A DNA stretch of 64,000 nt from Modestobacter roseus. GTDB lineage: Bacteria; Actinomycetota; Actinomycetes; Mycobacteriales; Geodermatophilaceae. Under the pieces are notes generated by a model. The model was not told where the DNA came from and made no database searches. It saw nothing but the letters and a program-made list of their open reading frames with translations. The position numbers and the translations under genes were made by a program. The stretch is taken from contig NZ_VLKF01000001.1 of NCBI RefSeq assembly GCF_007994135.1, positions 3,534,001 to 3,598,000 of the forward strand. Direction: 5' to 3'. Shown piece by piece: positions 8,954 through 17,701 of this stretch; positions within the stretch are counted from its first letter, which is position 1, and each line of letters starts with the position of its first letter.

Positions 8954-10674
8954 ACCACCGGGTGACAGCGCACCGCGAGCAGGGCGACGTCGTCCTCCGC
9001 GCCGTCGGCCAGCAGCTCCGCCAGCAGCCCGTCGGCGAGCCGGTCCAGCGGCTCCCCCGCCAGCCGGGACGCCGCGGCCCGCAGCCGCTCGCGCCCGGCG
9101 TCCAGGTCGCTGGTGCGCCGCTCGAACAGCCCGTCGGTGAACAGCAGCAGCGTGCTGTCCGGCGGCAGCACGGTCAGCCCCTCACCCCGGGCGCCGTCCC
9201 GCTCCGGCAGGCCCAGGTCGAGCCCCAGCCCCAGCGGTGGCCCCACCGGCGCCTCGAGGTCGGTCACCGTGCCGTCGGGGAGCACCAGCAGCGGCATGGG
9301 GTGCCCGGCGACGGCCCAGCGCAGCCGGCGCAGGCCGGCGGCCCGGTCGGCGTCGTCCATCTCGATCCGGGCGACCAGCGCGGTGGCCAGGGAGGCGACC
9401 TGCAGGCCGACGACGGCGCGGTCGACCCGACGCAGCACCTCGCCCGGTCCGGTCTGCCGGTCGTAGGCGATCGCCCGCACCAGGGTGCGCAGCTCCGCCA
9501 TCGTGGCGGCGGCCTCCAGGTCGTGGCCCATCACGTCGCCGATGACCAGCACGGTCGCGCCGTCGGGCTGGAGGAAGGAGTCGTACCAGTCGCCGCCGAT
9601 GGAGACGTCCTGCGCCGCGGGGCGGTAGCGGACGGCCAGCTCCAGGTGGTCGGGCTGCACGGGTGGGGACAGCAGGCTGCGCTGCAGCCGCTCGGCGACG
9701 CGGGTCTGCGCCGCGGCCAGCCGGGCGTTGTCCAGCGCCAGCCCGGCCCGCCGGGACATGATGTCGGCGGTGCGCAGCTCGGCGTCGGTGAACGCGCCCC
9801 GCTCCGGCCCGGTGACGAGGGTGACCGCGCCGAACAGCTCGCCCCGGGCCACCAGCGGGAAGGTGGCCACCGAGTGCACCCGCAGCGGCGCGAGCGCCTC
9901 CCGGGCCGCCGGGGTGGTCATCGCCTCCACCTGCCGGGGCTCGATCCCCTGGATCACCACCGGCCGGCCGTCCCGCAGCGCGGTGGGCACCGGCGCCGTC
10001 GCCTGGTTGGTGCGGGCCCGCAGGTCGGCGTACCGGTGCATGTGCGGCACCATCGCCGGGTCGCGGTGGGCGCGGCCGACGTCCCGCCGGACGCCGTCCT
10101 CGACGACGCTCACCAGACACCAGTCGGCCAACGGCGGGACGATCAGCTCCGCGAGCCGCTGCACCGCCTCGCCGGTGTCCAGCGTCGCGGTCATCGCCTG
10201 GCTGACGTCGCCGAGCAGCATGAGGTGCCGGCCGGCCAGCTCGGCGGCGTGCGCGGCCTCGGCGGCGCGCTCGGCCTCCTCCTCGCGGGCGGCGACGGCG
10301 TCGGCCCGGGCCTGCTCGGTCGCCCTCCGCTGGGTGACGTCGTCGTAGGTGACGACCAGCCCGGCCGCGGTGGCGAAGGCGTCGACGTGGAACCACGTCC
10401 GCAGCGGCGGGTACCAGGACTCGAACGCGACCGGCTCGCCGGTGCGCGCGACGTGCTCGTAGTGCCCCGCGAACTCGCTGCCGACCGCCTCCGGGAACTC
10501 CGCCCAGATCACCCGGCCCACCAGGTCCTCGACCCGCCGCTGCAGCAACTGCGCGCCGGCCGGGTTGACGTAGCTGAACCGCCAGTCCTCGTCCAGCACG
10601 AAGAGCGGCCGGGGCATGGCCCCGACCGCCTGGACCAACAGGTCCGCCGACGGCGCGGCGCCGTCCGGGGTCAT
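8950..10674 (-). CDS. PAS-GAF-SpoIIE/PP2C serine phosphatase
   Basis: The 574-residue protein has three domains: a PAS fold (about 15-125, with FVLDEDWRFSYVNPAGAQLL), a GAF domain (about 175-325) and a C-terminal PPM/SpoIIE-type phosphatase (about 340-570). Metal-binding signatures are visible as SIGGDWYDSFL, IGDVMGHDLEAA and a late LLLFTDGLFERR. Such phosphatases usually dephosphorylate anti-sigma factor antagonists in partner-switching stress pathways. No anti-sigma or antagonist gene is adjacent. The PAS lacks the GRNCRFLQ cysteine motif of LOV domains, unlike the related phosphatase at 37-39 kb. I chose the ATG at 10672-10674 (MTPDGAAPSADLL); an upstream in-frame start would add 28 unconserved residues. 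It is convergent with the hydrolase and shares its stop. Confidence 0.87.
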   Translation of the reverse strand: MTPDGAAPSADLLVQAVGAMPRPLFVLDEDWRFSYVNPAGAQLLQRRVEDLVGRVIWAEFPEAVGSEFAGHYEHVARTGEPVAFESWYPPLRTWFHVDAFATAAGLVVTYDDVTQRRATEQARADAVAAREEEAERAAEAAHAAELAGRHLMLLGDVSQAMTATLDTGEAVQRLAELIVPPLADWCLVSVVEDGVRRDVGRAHRDPAMVPHMHRYADLRARTNQATAPVPTALRDGRPVVIQGIEPRQVEAMTTPAAREALAPLRVHSVATFPLVARGELFGAVTLVTGPERGAFTDAELRTADIMSRRAGLALDNARLAAAQTRVAERLQRSLLSPPVQPDHLELAVRYRPAAQDVSIGGDWYDSFLQPDGATVLVIGDVMGHDLEAAATMAELRTLVRAIAYDRQTGPGEVLRRVDRAVVGLQVASLATALVARIEMDDADRAAGLRRLRWAVAGHPMPLLVLPDGTVTDLEAPVGPPLGLGLDLGLPERDGARGEGLTVLPPDSTLLLFTDGLFERRTSDLDAGRERLRAAASRLAGEPLDRLADGLLAELLADGAEDDVALLAVRCHPVV

Positions 10675-10764
10675 GCCGGCCACTCTGCCCCATCCCGGCG
10701 CCCGCGCAGCCACGCCGTCCCGGGAAGACCGGAACCCCGTCCCCCCAGCGGGTGACACGACGAC

Positions 10765-10818
10765 GGGACCGGGGGAGCGGGGCCGCCCGCGAGAGGACGG
10801 TCACGCTCCCCCGGTCCC
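10765..10818 (-). terminator. hairpin terminator of the che operon
   Basis: GGGACCGGGGGAGCG (10765-10779) pairs perfectly with 10804-10818 (15 bp) around a 24-base loop. It starts 35 bases beyond the stop of the last che-operon gene. No T-tract follows, as is common in very GC-rich actinobacteria. Confidence 0.6.
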
Positions 10819-10853
10819 GGGGTCGTGCAGGTGGTGCGCGGTCGTGCGGTGGG

Positions 10854-11342
10854 TCAGTGCGCCATCACGATGGACAGGTGGCCCGACCCGAAGCCGGCGA
10901 CGTCGACCTTCAGGTCGATGCGGTTGAACGCCGCCGCCAGCCCGGCGATGTCGCCGGGGATCGACTCCCCGGGAGCGTGCAGGGTCTGCAGCTTCGAGTG
11001 GTTGACGCCCTCGCCGTTGAACATCGACGCGGCGATGTTCACCACCTCGTACAGCGCCTCGAGGTGCATCGGGTAGAGCTCGCCCTCGTCGATCGCGTCC
11101 TCGAGGCCGCCCTTGGGGAGCAGCGCCAGGGCGCCGGCGAGCCAGGCCCCGAGCCGCAGGTCGACCAGGCACAGCGCCGTGGTGGCCATGGTCGGGTCGA
11201 CGTACACCGCGACGGCGGGCTTGTCGTTCAGCGAGACCGGGTCACCGGGGGAGACCACGACCGCCTTGCCGAAGAGGCCCTCGAGCATGTCGCGGACGTC
11301 CTTGGCGGTGGGCAGCGTGGCCGGCTGCAGGGCGGCGGTCAC
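10854..11342 (-). CDS. CheC/CheX-like chemotaxis phosphatase (divergent)
   Basis: The 162-residue cytoplasmic protein is the last gene of the cheB operon. In the centre it has EALYEVVNIAASMFNG, which matches the E-x2-N core of CheC/CheX/FliY phosphatases, with a proline 22 residues later. The usual D/S four residues before the glutamate is E here. This family removes the phosphate from CheY. The GTG start at 11340-11342 overlaps the TGA of the preceding cheY by four bases, which implies translational coupling and fixes the start. The rest of the sequence is diverged, so a non-catalytic CheY-binding role is possible. Pairing with the preceding CheY is suggested by the operon order cheY-cheX-cheY-this gene. 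Confidence 0.55.
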   Translation of the reverse strand: MTAALQPATLPTAKDVRDMLEGLFGKAVVVSPGDPVSLNDKPAVAVYVDPTMATTALCLVDLRLGAWLAGALALLPKGGLEDAIDEGELYPMHLEALYEVVNIAASMFNGEGVNHSKLQTLHAPGESIPGDIAGLAAAFNRIDLKVDVAGFGSGHLSIVMAH

Positions 11343-11701
11343 GCGATCACCCCGTCCAGCGCGTCCTTGAAGGTGTCCTCGTTGAACGGCTTGGCGATGA
11401 GGAAGAGGGCGCCGGCGTTCGCCGCCTTCTCCCGCATCTCCGGGGAGCCCTCGGAGGTCACGAAGCCGAAGGGCACCTGCGACCCGGAGGCGCGCAGCGC
11501 CTCGAGGCACTCGATGCCGGTCATGTTCGGCATGTTCCAGTCCGACAGCACCAGGTCGGGCTTGTCGGAGCCGACCTTGGCCAGGCACTGCTGCCCGTCC
11601 TCGGCCTCGATGATGTCGTGGTCGTCGTACCCCGCCTGGCGCAGGGTGCGGATCACGATCTGCCGCATGACACGGCTGTCGTCGGTCACCAGGATCTTCA
11701 C
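11339..11701 (-). CDS. cheY: CheY-type single-domain response regulator (second of two)
   Basis: The 120-residue receiver domain alone has no output domain. The acidic pair is in VTDDSRVMRQIV, the phosphoacceptor aspartate in DLVLSDWNMPNMTG, the switch threonine in FGFVTSEGS and the conserved lysine in LIAKPFNED. Phosphorylated CheY normally carries the signal from CheA to the motility motor. The start is GTG at 11699-11701, overlapping the cheX stop by four bases, and the stop overlaps the next gene in the same way. Two CheY genes in one operon suggest one drives the motor and the other serves adaptation or acts as a phosphate sink; sequence alone does not say which. Confidence 0.92.
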   Translation of the reverse strand: MKILVTDDSRVMRQIVIRTLRQAGYDDHDIIEAEDGQQCLAKVGSDKPDLVLSDWNMPNMTGIECLEALRASGSQVPFGFVTSEGSPEMREKAANAGALFLIAKPFNEDTFKDALDGVIA

Positions 11702-12204
11702 TGCTGCGGCACCTCGTTCCGCTCGGTGTCCGGCGCCGTGGCGGCGCCCTGGACGGTGATGGTCAGGGACTGGCCGCGCCACTGGCCGTTGATGCGGCAG
11801 ACGTCGTCGAGTCGCCCGGTGGGCGGTGCGGCGCCGGTCTGGGGGAGCCCGAGGGTGGAGACCCCGGGCAGGACGGACTTGATGTTGCCGCCGAGCACGT
11901 TGGCCAGTTCGCCCAGCGCGTCCTCGACGTCCTCCTCCTCCACGAGGGTGGGCGGCCGGAGCATCAGGACGCTCTCGGTCAGCGCCTCGGCCGTGTGGCT
12001 GTCGCAGGTGATCACGACGGCGCCGTTCCACGGGCCGGAGATGGTCACCCAGGCGCTGACCGGCTCGAGCGGCGGCGGGGCCGGGACCGGGACGAAGACC
12101 TCGCCGTCGCCGACCAGGGACGGCCAGACGTCGTCGGCGATGCTCTGCACGGTCTGCGCGTCGAGCAACGCGGAGATCGGTTGAGCCAGCTCGGGGGCGG
12201 TCAT
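11698..12204 (-). CDS. cheX: CheX-type CheY-P phosphatase
   Basis: The 168-residue protein contains the CheX/CheC active-site signature D-x3-E-x2-N in EDVEDALGELANVLGGNIKSVLPG, plus a following VSTLGLP segment, as in PF13690 CheX proteins. It would dephosphorylate CheY-P to end the signal, a role played by CheZ in enterobacteria. The ATG at 12202-12204 overlaps the TGA of the upstream cheY (ATGA), and its own TGA overlaps the GTG of the downstream cheY. Placement between two cheY genes fits a paired receiver/phosphatase design. Confidence 0.85.
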   Translation of the reverse strand: MTAPELAQPISALLDAQTVQSIADDVWPSLVGDGEVFVPVPAPPPLEPVSAWVTISGPWNGAVVITCDSHTAEALTESVLMLRPPTLVEEEDVEDALGELANVLGGNIKSVLPGVSTLGLPQTGAAPPTGRLDDVCRINGQWRGQSLTITVQGAATAPDTERNEVPQQ

Positions 12205-12587
12205 GCGGGGGCACCTTCCGGGAGGAGGCCGAGGAGCGCCAGCTTGTCGCGCATGGCGTCGGCGGTGAACGGCTTGATCAGGTACTCGTGGGCGCCCGCG
12301 GCCAGGGCCTTGACGATCTGCCCGTGCTCGCTCTCGGTGGTGACCATCATCAGCGTCACCTGGCGGTGGACCGGCTCGGCCCGCACGGCGAGGACGAACT
12401 GCAGCCCGTCCATCACCGGCATGTTCCAGTCGATGCAGCAGATGTCGGGGACGAAGCCGGACGCCAGGACGTCGAGGGCCTGCTGGCCGTCGCCGGCCTC
12501 CCGCACCTCCTCGTACCCGAGATCGGTCAGGATGCTGCCGACGATGCGCCGCATGGCGCGGGAGTCGTCGATCACGAGGGCACGCAC
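12201..12587 (-). CDS. cheY: CheY-type single-domain response regulator (first of two)
   Basis: The 128-residue receiver has acidic residues in VIDDSRAMRR, the phosphoacceptor in DICCIDWNMPVMDG, the switch residue in MMVTTESEHG and the lysine in LIKPFTADAM. It starts with GTG at 12585-12587, two bases after the cheR stop, and ends with a TGA overlapping the cheX ATG. It shares the SDWNMP/IDWNMP core with the second CheY, but the two sequences differ widely, so they are not a recent duplication. Confidence 0.92.
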   Translation of the reverse strand: MRALVIDDSRAMRRIVGSILTDLGYEEVREAGDGQQALDVLASGFVPDICCIDWNMPVMDGLQFVLAVRAEPVHRQVTLMMVTTESEHGQIVKALAAGAHEYLIKPFTADAMRDKLALLGLLPEGAPA

Positions 12588-12589
12588 GG

Positions 12590-13414
12590 TCAGGACACCT
12601 TCCTCGGGCGGTAGGCGGAGCCGCGGCCGACGACGACCCGCTCCCAGTTGTCATCGACGCCGAGGGTGGTCTCGGCAGCGCCCAGGAACAGCCACCCGTC
12701 GGGTCGCATGAGCTGGCGGACGCGGGTCAGGATCCCCTGCTTGGTGGGGAGGTCGAAGTAGATGAGCACGTTGCGCAGGTAGACGACGTCGAACGGGCCC
12801 AGCCGGGGGAGCGGGGCGGCGAGGTTGCACTCGCTCGCGGTCACCATCCGGCGCAGCTCCGGGGCGATCTCCCACTCGTTGCCGGCCCGGGTGAAGTGCC
12901 GGACCAGCATCGGCGCGGGGAGCCCGCGGTTGACCTCGAGCTGGCTGAAGCGGCCGGCCCGGGTGCGCTCGACCATCTCCCGGGAGAGGTCGGTCGCGGT
13001 GATCGACACCCGGCTGGTCGCATTCGGCAGCGCGTCGGACAGCAGCATCGCGATCGTGTAGGCCTCCTGCCCGCTGGAGCAGGCGGCCGACCAGATCTGC
13101 AGACGCTCGTTGGGTCCCCGGGCCGCGAGCAGCTGCGGCAGCACCGTGCCGGTGAGCGCGGTGAACGGGTCGCCGTCCCGGAACCAGGAGGTCTCGTTGG
13201 TGGTGAGCGCCTCGACGATCCGGCGGGTGGTCGCCGGGTCGGGCCGGTTGCGGACGGACTCGACGAGCTCGCTGACCCCGGAGAGGCCGCGCTGCTGCGC
13301 CATCGGCAGCAACCGGGCCTCGACCAGGTACTCCTTGCCCGGCTGCAGCACGATCGCGCTCTCCCGGTGCACCAGCTGGCGCACCCAGTCGAAGCTGGTG
13401 GCGGTGAGCGTCAT
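12590..13414 (-). CDS. cheR: CheR chemoreceptor glutamate methyltransferase
   Basis: The 274-residue protein transfers methyl groups from S-adenosylmethionine to glutamates on chemoreceptors. An N-terminal helical domain (residues 1-70) precedes the SAM-binding domain, with TTNETSWFRD near 89-98, WSAACSSGQEAYTIAM near 126, ATDLSREMVE, and DVVYLRNVLIYFD near 223, all standard CheR motifs. The ATG at 13412-13414 would overlap a TGA of the preceding cheB by four bases once the cheB frameshifts are repaired. It is the methylation partner of CheB and of the receptors encoded at 15.8-25.4 kb. Confidence 0.95.
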   Translation of the reverse strand: MTLTATSFDWVRQLVHRESAIVLQPGKEYLVEARLLPMAQQRGLSGVSELVESVRNRPDPATTRRIVEALTTNETSWFRDGDPFTALTGTVLPQLLAARGPNERLQIWSAACSSGQEAYTIAMLLSDALPNATSRVSITATDLSREMVERTRAGRFSQLEVNRGLPAPMLVRHFTRAGNEWEIAPELRRMVTASECNLAAPLPRLGPFDVVYLRNVLIYFDLPTKQGILTRVRQLMRPDGWLFLGAAETTLGVDDNWERVVVGRGSAYRPRKVS

Positions 13415-14542
13415 CGCGCGCCTCCCATGGTCGTGAGGGGGCGGACGGTGCCGCCCGTCGGGCGGGGGTGGGGAGCAGCCGGGTGATCGCCTCGGCGACC
13501 CGACCCAGCGGCAGCACCTCGTCGGCGTAGCCGGCCTGGGTCACCGCGCCCGGCATGCCCCAGACCACCGAGGTGGCCTGGTCCTGGGCGACGACGGTGC
13601 CGCCGGCCTCGCGGATCTGGCCTGCGCCGATGCGGCCGTCGGAGCCCATCCCGGTGAGGACGACCCCGAGGACGGCGCCGTCGTAGGCGGCGACCGCGGA
13701 GCGGAAGAGCACGTCGACCGCGGGGCGGCAGAAGTTCTCCGGCGGCGCCTGGTTCAGCGCGGTGCGCTTGTTGCCGCCGCTGGAGCTGACGGTGAGGTGG
13801 AAGTCGCCGGGGGCGATGTGCACGGTGCCCGGGGCCAGCGGGGTGCCGTCGACGGCCTCGACGACCTGCAGCGGGCACAGCCGGTCCAGCCGCTGGGCGA
13901 ACTGCCGGGTGAAGACCGGGGGCATGTGCTGCACCAGCAGGACCGGCACGGGCAGGGACGCCGGGAGCAGCGGCAGCACCTTGCTCAGCGCCTCGGGGCC
14001 ACCGGTCGATGAGCCGATCACCAGGACGGCGGGCTGCTTGGCGGCGCGGGTCCGCGGGGCGGGCGGCCGGGGGCCACCGCCGCCGGGGCCGGCGCGGCGG
14101 CCGGGCCGGAGGTGATCGGGCGCCCGGTGAGCGCCTTGATCTTGGGGATGAGCTGCTGCCGGACGCTCTCCATCGACTGCGCGACGCTGCCGACGTTGGC
14201 CGGCTTGGTCACGTACTCGTTGGCGCCGGCGGAGAGCGCGTCCAGGGTGGCGGAGGCGCCGCGCTCGGTGAGCGTGCTGAACATGATGATCGGCACGCGG
14301 CTGTAGGCCTGGCCCCCGGCGCGGCTGCGGATGGCCCGCACCGCCTCGATGCCGTTCATGTCCGGCATCTCGATGTCCATCGTGACCAGGTCGGGCTTGA
14401 GCTGCTCGAGCTTGGCCACCGCGATCCGGCCGTTCGCTGCGGTGCCGACGACCTGGATCATGGGGTCCTCTGAGAGGACGTCTGTCACGATCTTGCGGAC
14501 GACGACCGAGTCGTCGACCACCATGACCTTGATCTTTTCCAC
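13411..14542 (-). pseudogene. cheB: CheB methylesterase, interrupted by two -1 frame changes
   Basis: Three reading frames together spell one CheB. The receiver domain (GTG at 14540-14542, VEKIKVMVVDDSVVVRK, phosphoacceptor in DLVTMDIEMPDMNG, TKPANVGS) occupies one frame and ends in a Pro/Ala linker. The methylesterase domain (VLVIGSSTGGPEAL with the catalytic serine, VQHMPPVFT with histidine, HIAPGDFHL, VLTGMGSDG) continues in a second frame. The natural stop, overlapping the cheR ATG as ATGA, lies in a third. Each change equals one missing base, near the G/C runs at 14054-14073 and again near 13455-13480. Adding two bases to 1132 gives 1134, 377 residues, a normal CheB length. Either sequencing undercalls or a real defect; every other gene of the operon is intact, which favours the former. 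Confidence 0.8.
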
Positions 14543-14590
14543 GCGCTCCCCCGCTGCCGATGTACCGGCCAGGTGGGCCGCACACAACCT

Positions 14591-14617
14591 TCATCGGCAT
14601 CCGCCGGCATCTCTTGA
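14591..14617 (-). promoter_or_regulatory. sigma28/WhiG-like promoter of the cheB operon
   Basis: On the minus strand this reads TCAAG, 14 bases, GCCGATGA. The -10 matches the FliA/SigD/WhiG consensus GCCGATAA in seven of eight positions. The identical -35 and -10 words with identical spacing occur upstream of cheA. The -10 ends 48 bases before the cheB start codon. Confidence 0.7.
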
Positions 14618-14642
14618 GGCCAGCGGCAGGACGAGCTGAGGA

Positions 14643-15569
14643 CTACCCCGCGAGGGGGAGCGACCTCCCGGTCACCATCGCCCAGGGCGCCCCGAGGACG
14701 GTCATCGACTCCTCGTCGAGCAGGTCGGACATCGCCAGGCCCTGCACGCAGCCGGCCAGCGCGTTCCAGACGCCCTCGGCCCCGTCGCGGGAGGTGAAGC
14801 CGCTCTCGGTGAAGGCGGTGACCGCCATCAGCTGCGCCGCGGCGAGGGTGCGGGTCCGGCCGGAGACGTGGGCGGCCCAGGATGCGCCGTGCATGGCAGC
14901 GGCCCACGGCCGCCGCTGGGCGCGGCCGACCTCGACCGCGAGCCGCCAGCGGCGGCGACCGTTCTCACCCAGCCCGCGGATCTCCGCGAGCAGCTCCGCC
15001 AGCCCGTCGGTCGCCGGACCGAGGTCCGGGCGCGGGGTGGGCTCCAGCGCGGTGACCGACGCGTAGGGGGCGGTGAGCTCCTGCCGCACCGGGCGGGCGA
15101 GGGCCTCGGCGGCCCACCAGCCGGTGGCGGCGTCGGCCAGCACGTCGGCGGCGACCGCGGCGACGGCCGGGTCGAGGTCGGCGACCGCGGGGTGCTCGGC
15201 GCCGAGGACGTCGTCGCGGACGAGCCGCTCCAGCGCGGGGGTGTTGCCGATCGTGCCCCGCTCCAGCAGCGCGACGAGCCGGGCGTTGCGCTCGCCGCCC
15301 GCAGCGCTCTCACCGGGGTCACCGGTGGGGACGTCGCGCAGCTGCGGCACGCCGCCGGCGGCCAGCTCGTGCGCCCGCCGGGCACGGACGGCGAGCTCGG
15401 CCCGCTCCTTGGCGGGCCGGCCGGCGCCGGGGTGGGCGGCGGCGATCCGGTGCAGGGTCGCGGCGTCGGCGCCCAGACCGGTCAGCAGCACGTCGGCGAC
15501 CTGGCCGCCGGCGGGCAGGCGGACGAGGTCGAAGCCGAGCGTGGCCGCGCTGACCAGGGAGTAGGGCAC
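14643..15569 (-). CDS. hypothetical alanine-rich protein inside the chemotaxis locus
   Basis: The 308-residue soluble protein matches no family I recognise. It starts at GTG 15567-15569 (VPYSLVSAATLGFDLVRLP), five bases after a GGAGG ribosome-binding site. It is helical and rich in Ala, Arg, Glu and Leu, with no signal peptide or membrane segment. Its stop lies 26 bases before the -35 box of the cheB promoter, so it is transcribed separately. It is flanked by the first chemoreceptor terminator on one side and the cheB operon on the other, on the same strand. A role in chemotaxis or receptor organisation is only a guess by location. Tryptophan-containing segments GWWAAEALARPV and HGASWAAHVSGRTR could help identify homologues. 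Confidence 0.65.
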   Translation of the reverse strand: MPYSLVSAATLGFDLVRLPAGGQVADVLLTGLGADAATLHRIAAAHPGAGRPAKERAELAVRARRAHELAAGGVPQLRDVPTGDPGESAAGGERNARLVALLERGTIGNTPALERLVRDDVLGAEHPAVADLDPAVAAVAADVLADAATGWWAAEALARPVRQELTAPYASVTALEPTPRPDLGPATDGLAELLAEIRGLGENGRRRWRLAVEVGRAQRRPWAAAMHGASWAAHVSGRTRTLAAAQLMAVTAFTESGFTSRDGAEGVWNALAGCVQGLAMSDLLDEESMTVLGAPWAMVTGRSLPLAG

Positions 15570-15749
15570 GTCGCCTCCTGTGGAAGTGGTGCACCCATCG
15601 TGGGGGCGGCGGCGGGAGTGCGCCACGCGGCCGTCACCCGGTCGCGCGACGGCGGCCGGGCAGGGAGCGGGTGTCCGTGCCGGACGGTCAACGACCAGCG
15701 ACAGAGCGTGAACCCCTCGTCACCCGGACGATGACGCCCCCGGACACGG

Positions 15750-15789
15750 CGGCGGCCGCCGCCCTCCGGGTGGAGGGCGGCGGCCGCCG
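15750..15789 (-). terminator. strong hairpin terminator after chemoreceptor 1
   Basis: CGGCGGCCGCCGCCCTCC (15750-15767) pairs perfectly with 15772-15789: 18 bp and a 4-base loop. It begins 15 bases after the receptor stop. It shares the CGGCCG core with the other receptor terminators. Confidence 0.8.
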
Positions 15790-15804
15790 TCGGGAGCGCC
15801 TGCC

Positions 15805-17412
15805 TCAGTAGGTGAAGCGGGCCGCCGTGGTGCGCAGGTCGCTGGCCATCCTCGACAGCTCGTCCACGGCCTGCCGGGTCTGCCCCAGCGCCTCGGTGGT
15901 GGCCGACGCCGCGGCCGACACCCCGGTGATGTTGGTGGCGATCTCCGTCGACCCACCCGCGGCCTCCTGCACCGACCGCGACATCTCGTTCGTCGTCGCC
16001 GTCTGCTCCTCCACCGCACTGGCGATGGTCAGCTGGAAGTCGTTGATCGACCCGATCACCTCGCTGATCCGCCCGATCGCCGCCACCGCACCCGAGGTGT
16101 CGCCCTGGATCGCCTCCACCCGACGCGCGATGTCCTCCGTCGCCCGCGCGGTCTCCTGCGCCAGCTCCTTCACCTCGTTCGCCACCACCGCGAACCCCTT
16201 GCCCGCCTCACCGGCCCGCGCCGCCTCGATCGTCGCGTTCAGCGCCAGCAGGTTCGTCTGCTCCGCGATCGAGGTGATCGTCTTCACCACCGCACCGATC
16301 TCCTGCGAGCTCACACCCAGCTTCTCGATGGTCCCGGTGGTCGTCTGCGCCTCGGCGACCGCCTGCGCCGCCACCCGGGTCGCCTCGTTCACGCTCTGGC
16401 TGATCTCCCGGATCGCCGAGCTCATCTCGTCGGCACCCGCCGCGACCGTCGCCACGTTGCGGGAGACCTCCTCCGCCGCCGCCGACACCACACCCGACTG
16501 CGCCGAGGTCTCCTCCGCCGACACCGAGATCTGCGCCGACGACGCCGACAGCTCCTCCGAGGCCGCCGCGACCGCGTCGGAGGAGGCCACCACCAACCCC
16601 ATGACCCCACGCAGGCTCGCCATCGCGCCGTCCAGCGCCTGCCCCATCTGCCCCAGCTCGTCGTTGCCGGTCAGCCCGCTGCTGCGGGTGAGGTCGCCCT
16701 CGGCGAGCCCCTGGACGACCTCCCGCACCCTGCCGGCCGACCGGGCGATCCCCGAGGCGACGAACCAGCCCAGCCCCAGGGCGACCGCGATGCCCGCGAT
16801 CATCAGCACGATCGCGGTGGTCCGCTGCGACTCGTACTCGCTGCGGATGGCGGCTACGGCCCGCTGGGCCTCGTCGGCCTCCAGGTCGCGCAGCTGGGCG
16901 ACGTCGTCCATCACCGCCGTGGACAGCGGCGCCGCCTGTGCGGCGTTGGTGGCGATCCAGTTCGGGTAGTCCCTGGCCGTGGCCAGGGGCACCAGCACCG
17001 TCTGCTGGAGGTCGACCCACTCGCCCATCCTCATCCGCACGTCGTCCACCAGCTCCTGCTTGGCCGGCACCAGCCCGCCAGCGGCGTAGTCGTCCGTGGC
17101 CTCGCTGAACCGGTCGGCCAGGGTGTCGATGTTGCTGATGCTGCCCGGGACGTCCGTGCCGACGAGGGTGTCGCGCAGGTTGACCCGCATGTCGCGCACC
17201 GTGTCGCCCATGACGGCGACCGCGACCAGGCCGGAGACGTTCTCGCGGTAGAGCGCATCCCCGGAATCGGCCGAGCGGCTGAGCGCGCCCAGGCCGAGCA
17301 CCCCGATGCTGGCGGCGACGACGCCGGCCACGCCCACGGTGGCGAGCACCTTCGTGCGGACGCTGCGATCACCCCACCACGAACCGGTGCCGGCCAACGA
17401 GTTGCGGGACAT
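15805..17412 (-). CDS. methyl-accepting chemotaxis protein 1 (4-helix-bundle sensor)
   Basis: The 535-residue membrane receptor has TM1 at about residues 20-42, a periplasmic/extracellular four-helix-bundle sensor (about 43-195), TM2 at about 198-218, HAMP, then a long cytoplasmic coiled coil. The hairpin tip [37 protein letters not shown], near residues 380-415, binds CheA and CheW. The C-terminus ends ARFTY and lacks a CheR/CheB tethering pentapeptide. ATG 17410-17412 follows an AGGAG site. The N-terminus [13 protein letters not shown] resembles that of receptor 5 ([13 protein letters not shown]), so these two are probably the closest paralogues in the sensing half. The ligand is unknown. 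Confidence 0.93.
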   Translation of the reverse strand: MSRNSLAGTGSWWGDRSVRTKVLATVGVAGVVAASIGVLGLGALSRSADSGDALYRENVSGLVAVAVMGDTVRDMRVNLRDTLVGTDVPGSISNIDTLADRFSEATDDYAAGGLVPAKQELVDDVRMRMGEWVDLQQTVLVPLATARDYPNWIATNAAQAAPLSTAVMDDVAQLRDLEADEAQRAVAAIRSEYESQRTTAIVLMIAGIAVALGLGWFVASGIARSAGRVREVVQGLAEGDLTRSSGLTGNDELGQMGQALDGAMASLRGVMGLVVASSDAVAAASEELSASSAQISVSAEETSAQSGVVSAAAEEVSRNVATVAAGADEMSSAIREISQSVNEATRVAAQAVAEAQTTTGTIEKLGVSSQEIGAVVKTITSIAEQTNLLALNATIEAARAGEAGKGFAVVANEVKELAQETARATEDIARRVEAIQGDTSGAVAAIGRISEVIGSINDFQLTIASAVEEQTATTNEMSRSVQEAAGGSTEIATNITGVSAAASATTEALGQTRQAVDELSRMASDLRTTAARFTY

Positions 17413-17589
17413 GCGTCGCTCCTGGGGTCGTGCGCGATGGGTGGGAGAACCGTGCAGGTCCGGTGAGCGCGCAGACTCGTCGGACGACCACCGGACGACC
17501 CGGCGCCTGGACCGATCGTGGAGGGTGCACCGACGCGGGACCCCCGTCCTGCCCGGCGTGTCCGGTTGTGCACGACCAAGAATGTGGAC

Positions 17590-17617
17590 GACCGACTCGC
17601 CGGGTCTCCCTGTCGAC
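17590..17617 (-). promoter_or_regulatory. conserved receptor-upstream element, copy at receptor 1
   Basis: On the minus strand: GTCGAC, 16 bases, TCGGTC, then GTCC and a T-rich word. The same GTCGAC-N16-xxGGTC geometry occurs upstream of receptors 4 and 5. It lies 178 bases before the ATG. A second GTCGTCC-rich stretch lies at 17477-17500. Confidence 0.5.
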
Positions 17618-17651
17618 CCATCCGGCACAGCAGGCCCGCCACGGCACGACG

Positions 17652-17687
17652 ACGGCCGCCGCCCCCGGATGCGGGGACGACGGCCGT
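17652..17687 (-). terminator. hairpin terminator after chemoreceptor 2
   Basis: ACGGCCG (17652-17658) pairs with CGGCCGT (17681-17687); an inner CCCC/GGGG stem follows after a 4x4 internal loop. It ends 14 bases from the receptor stop. Less perfect than the others. Confidence 0.6.
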
Positions 17688-17701
17688 GGCCGTGCACTGC
17701 G

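Noticed and set aside
14018-14110. Programmed -1 frameshifting in cheB
   Set aside because: No X-XXY-YYZ slippery heptamer in the right phase and no clear downstream structure was found; similar one-base losses occur in unrelated genes, so an error is more likely.
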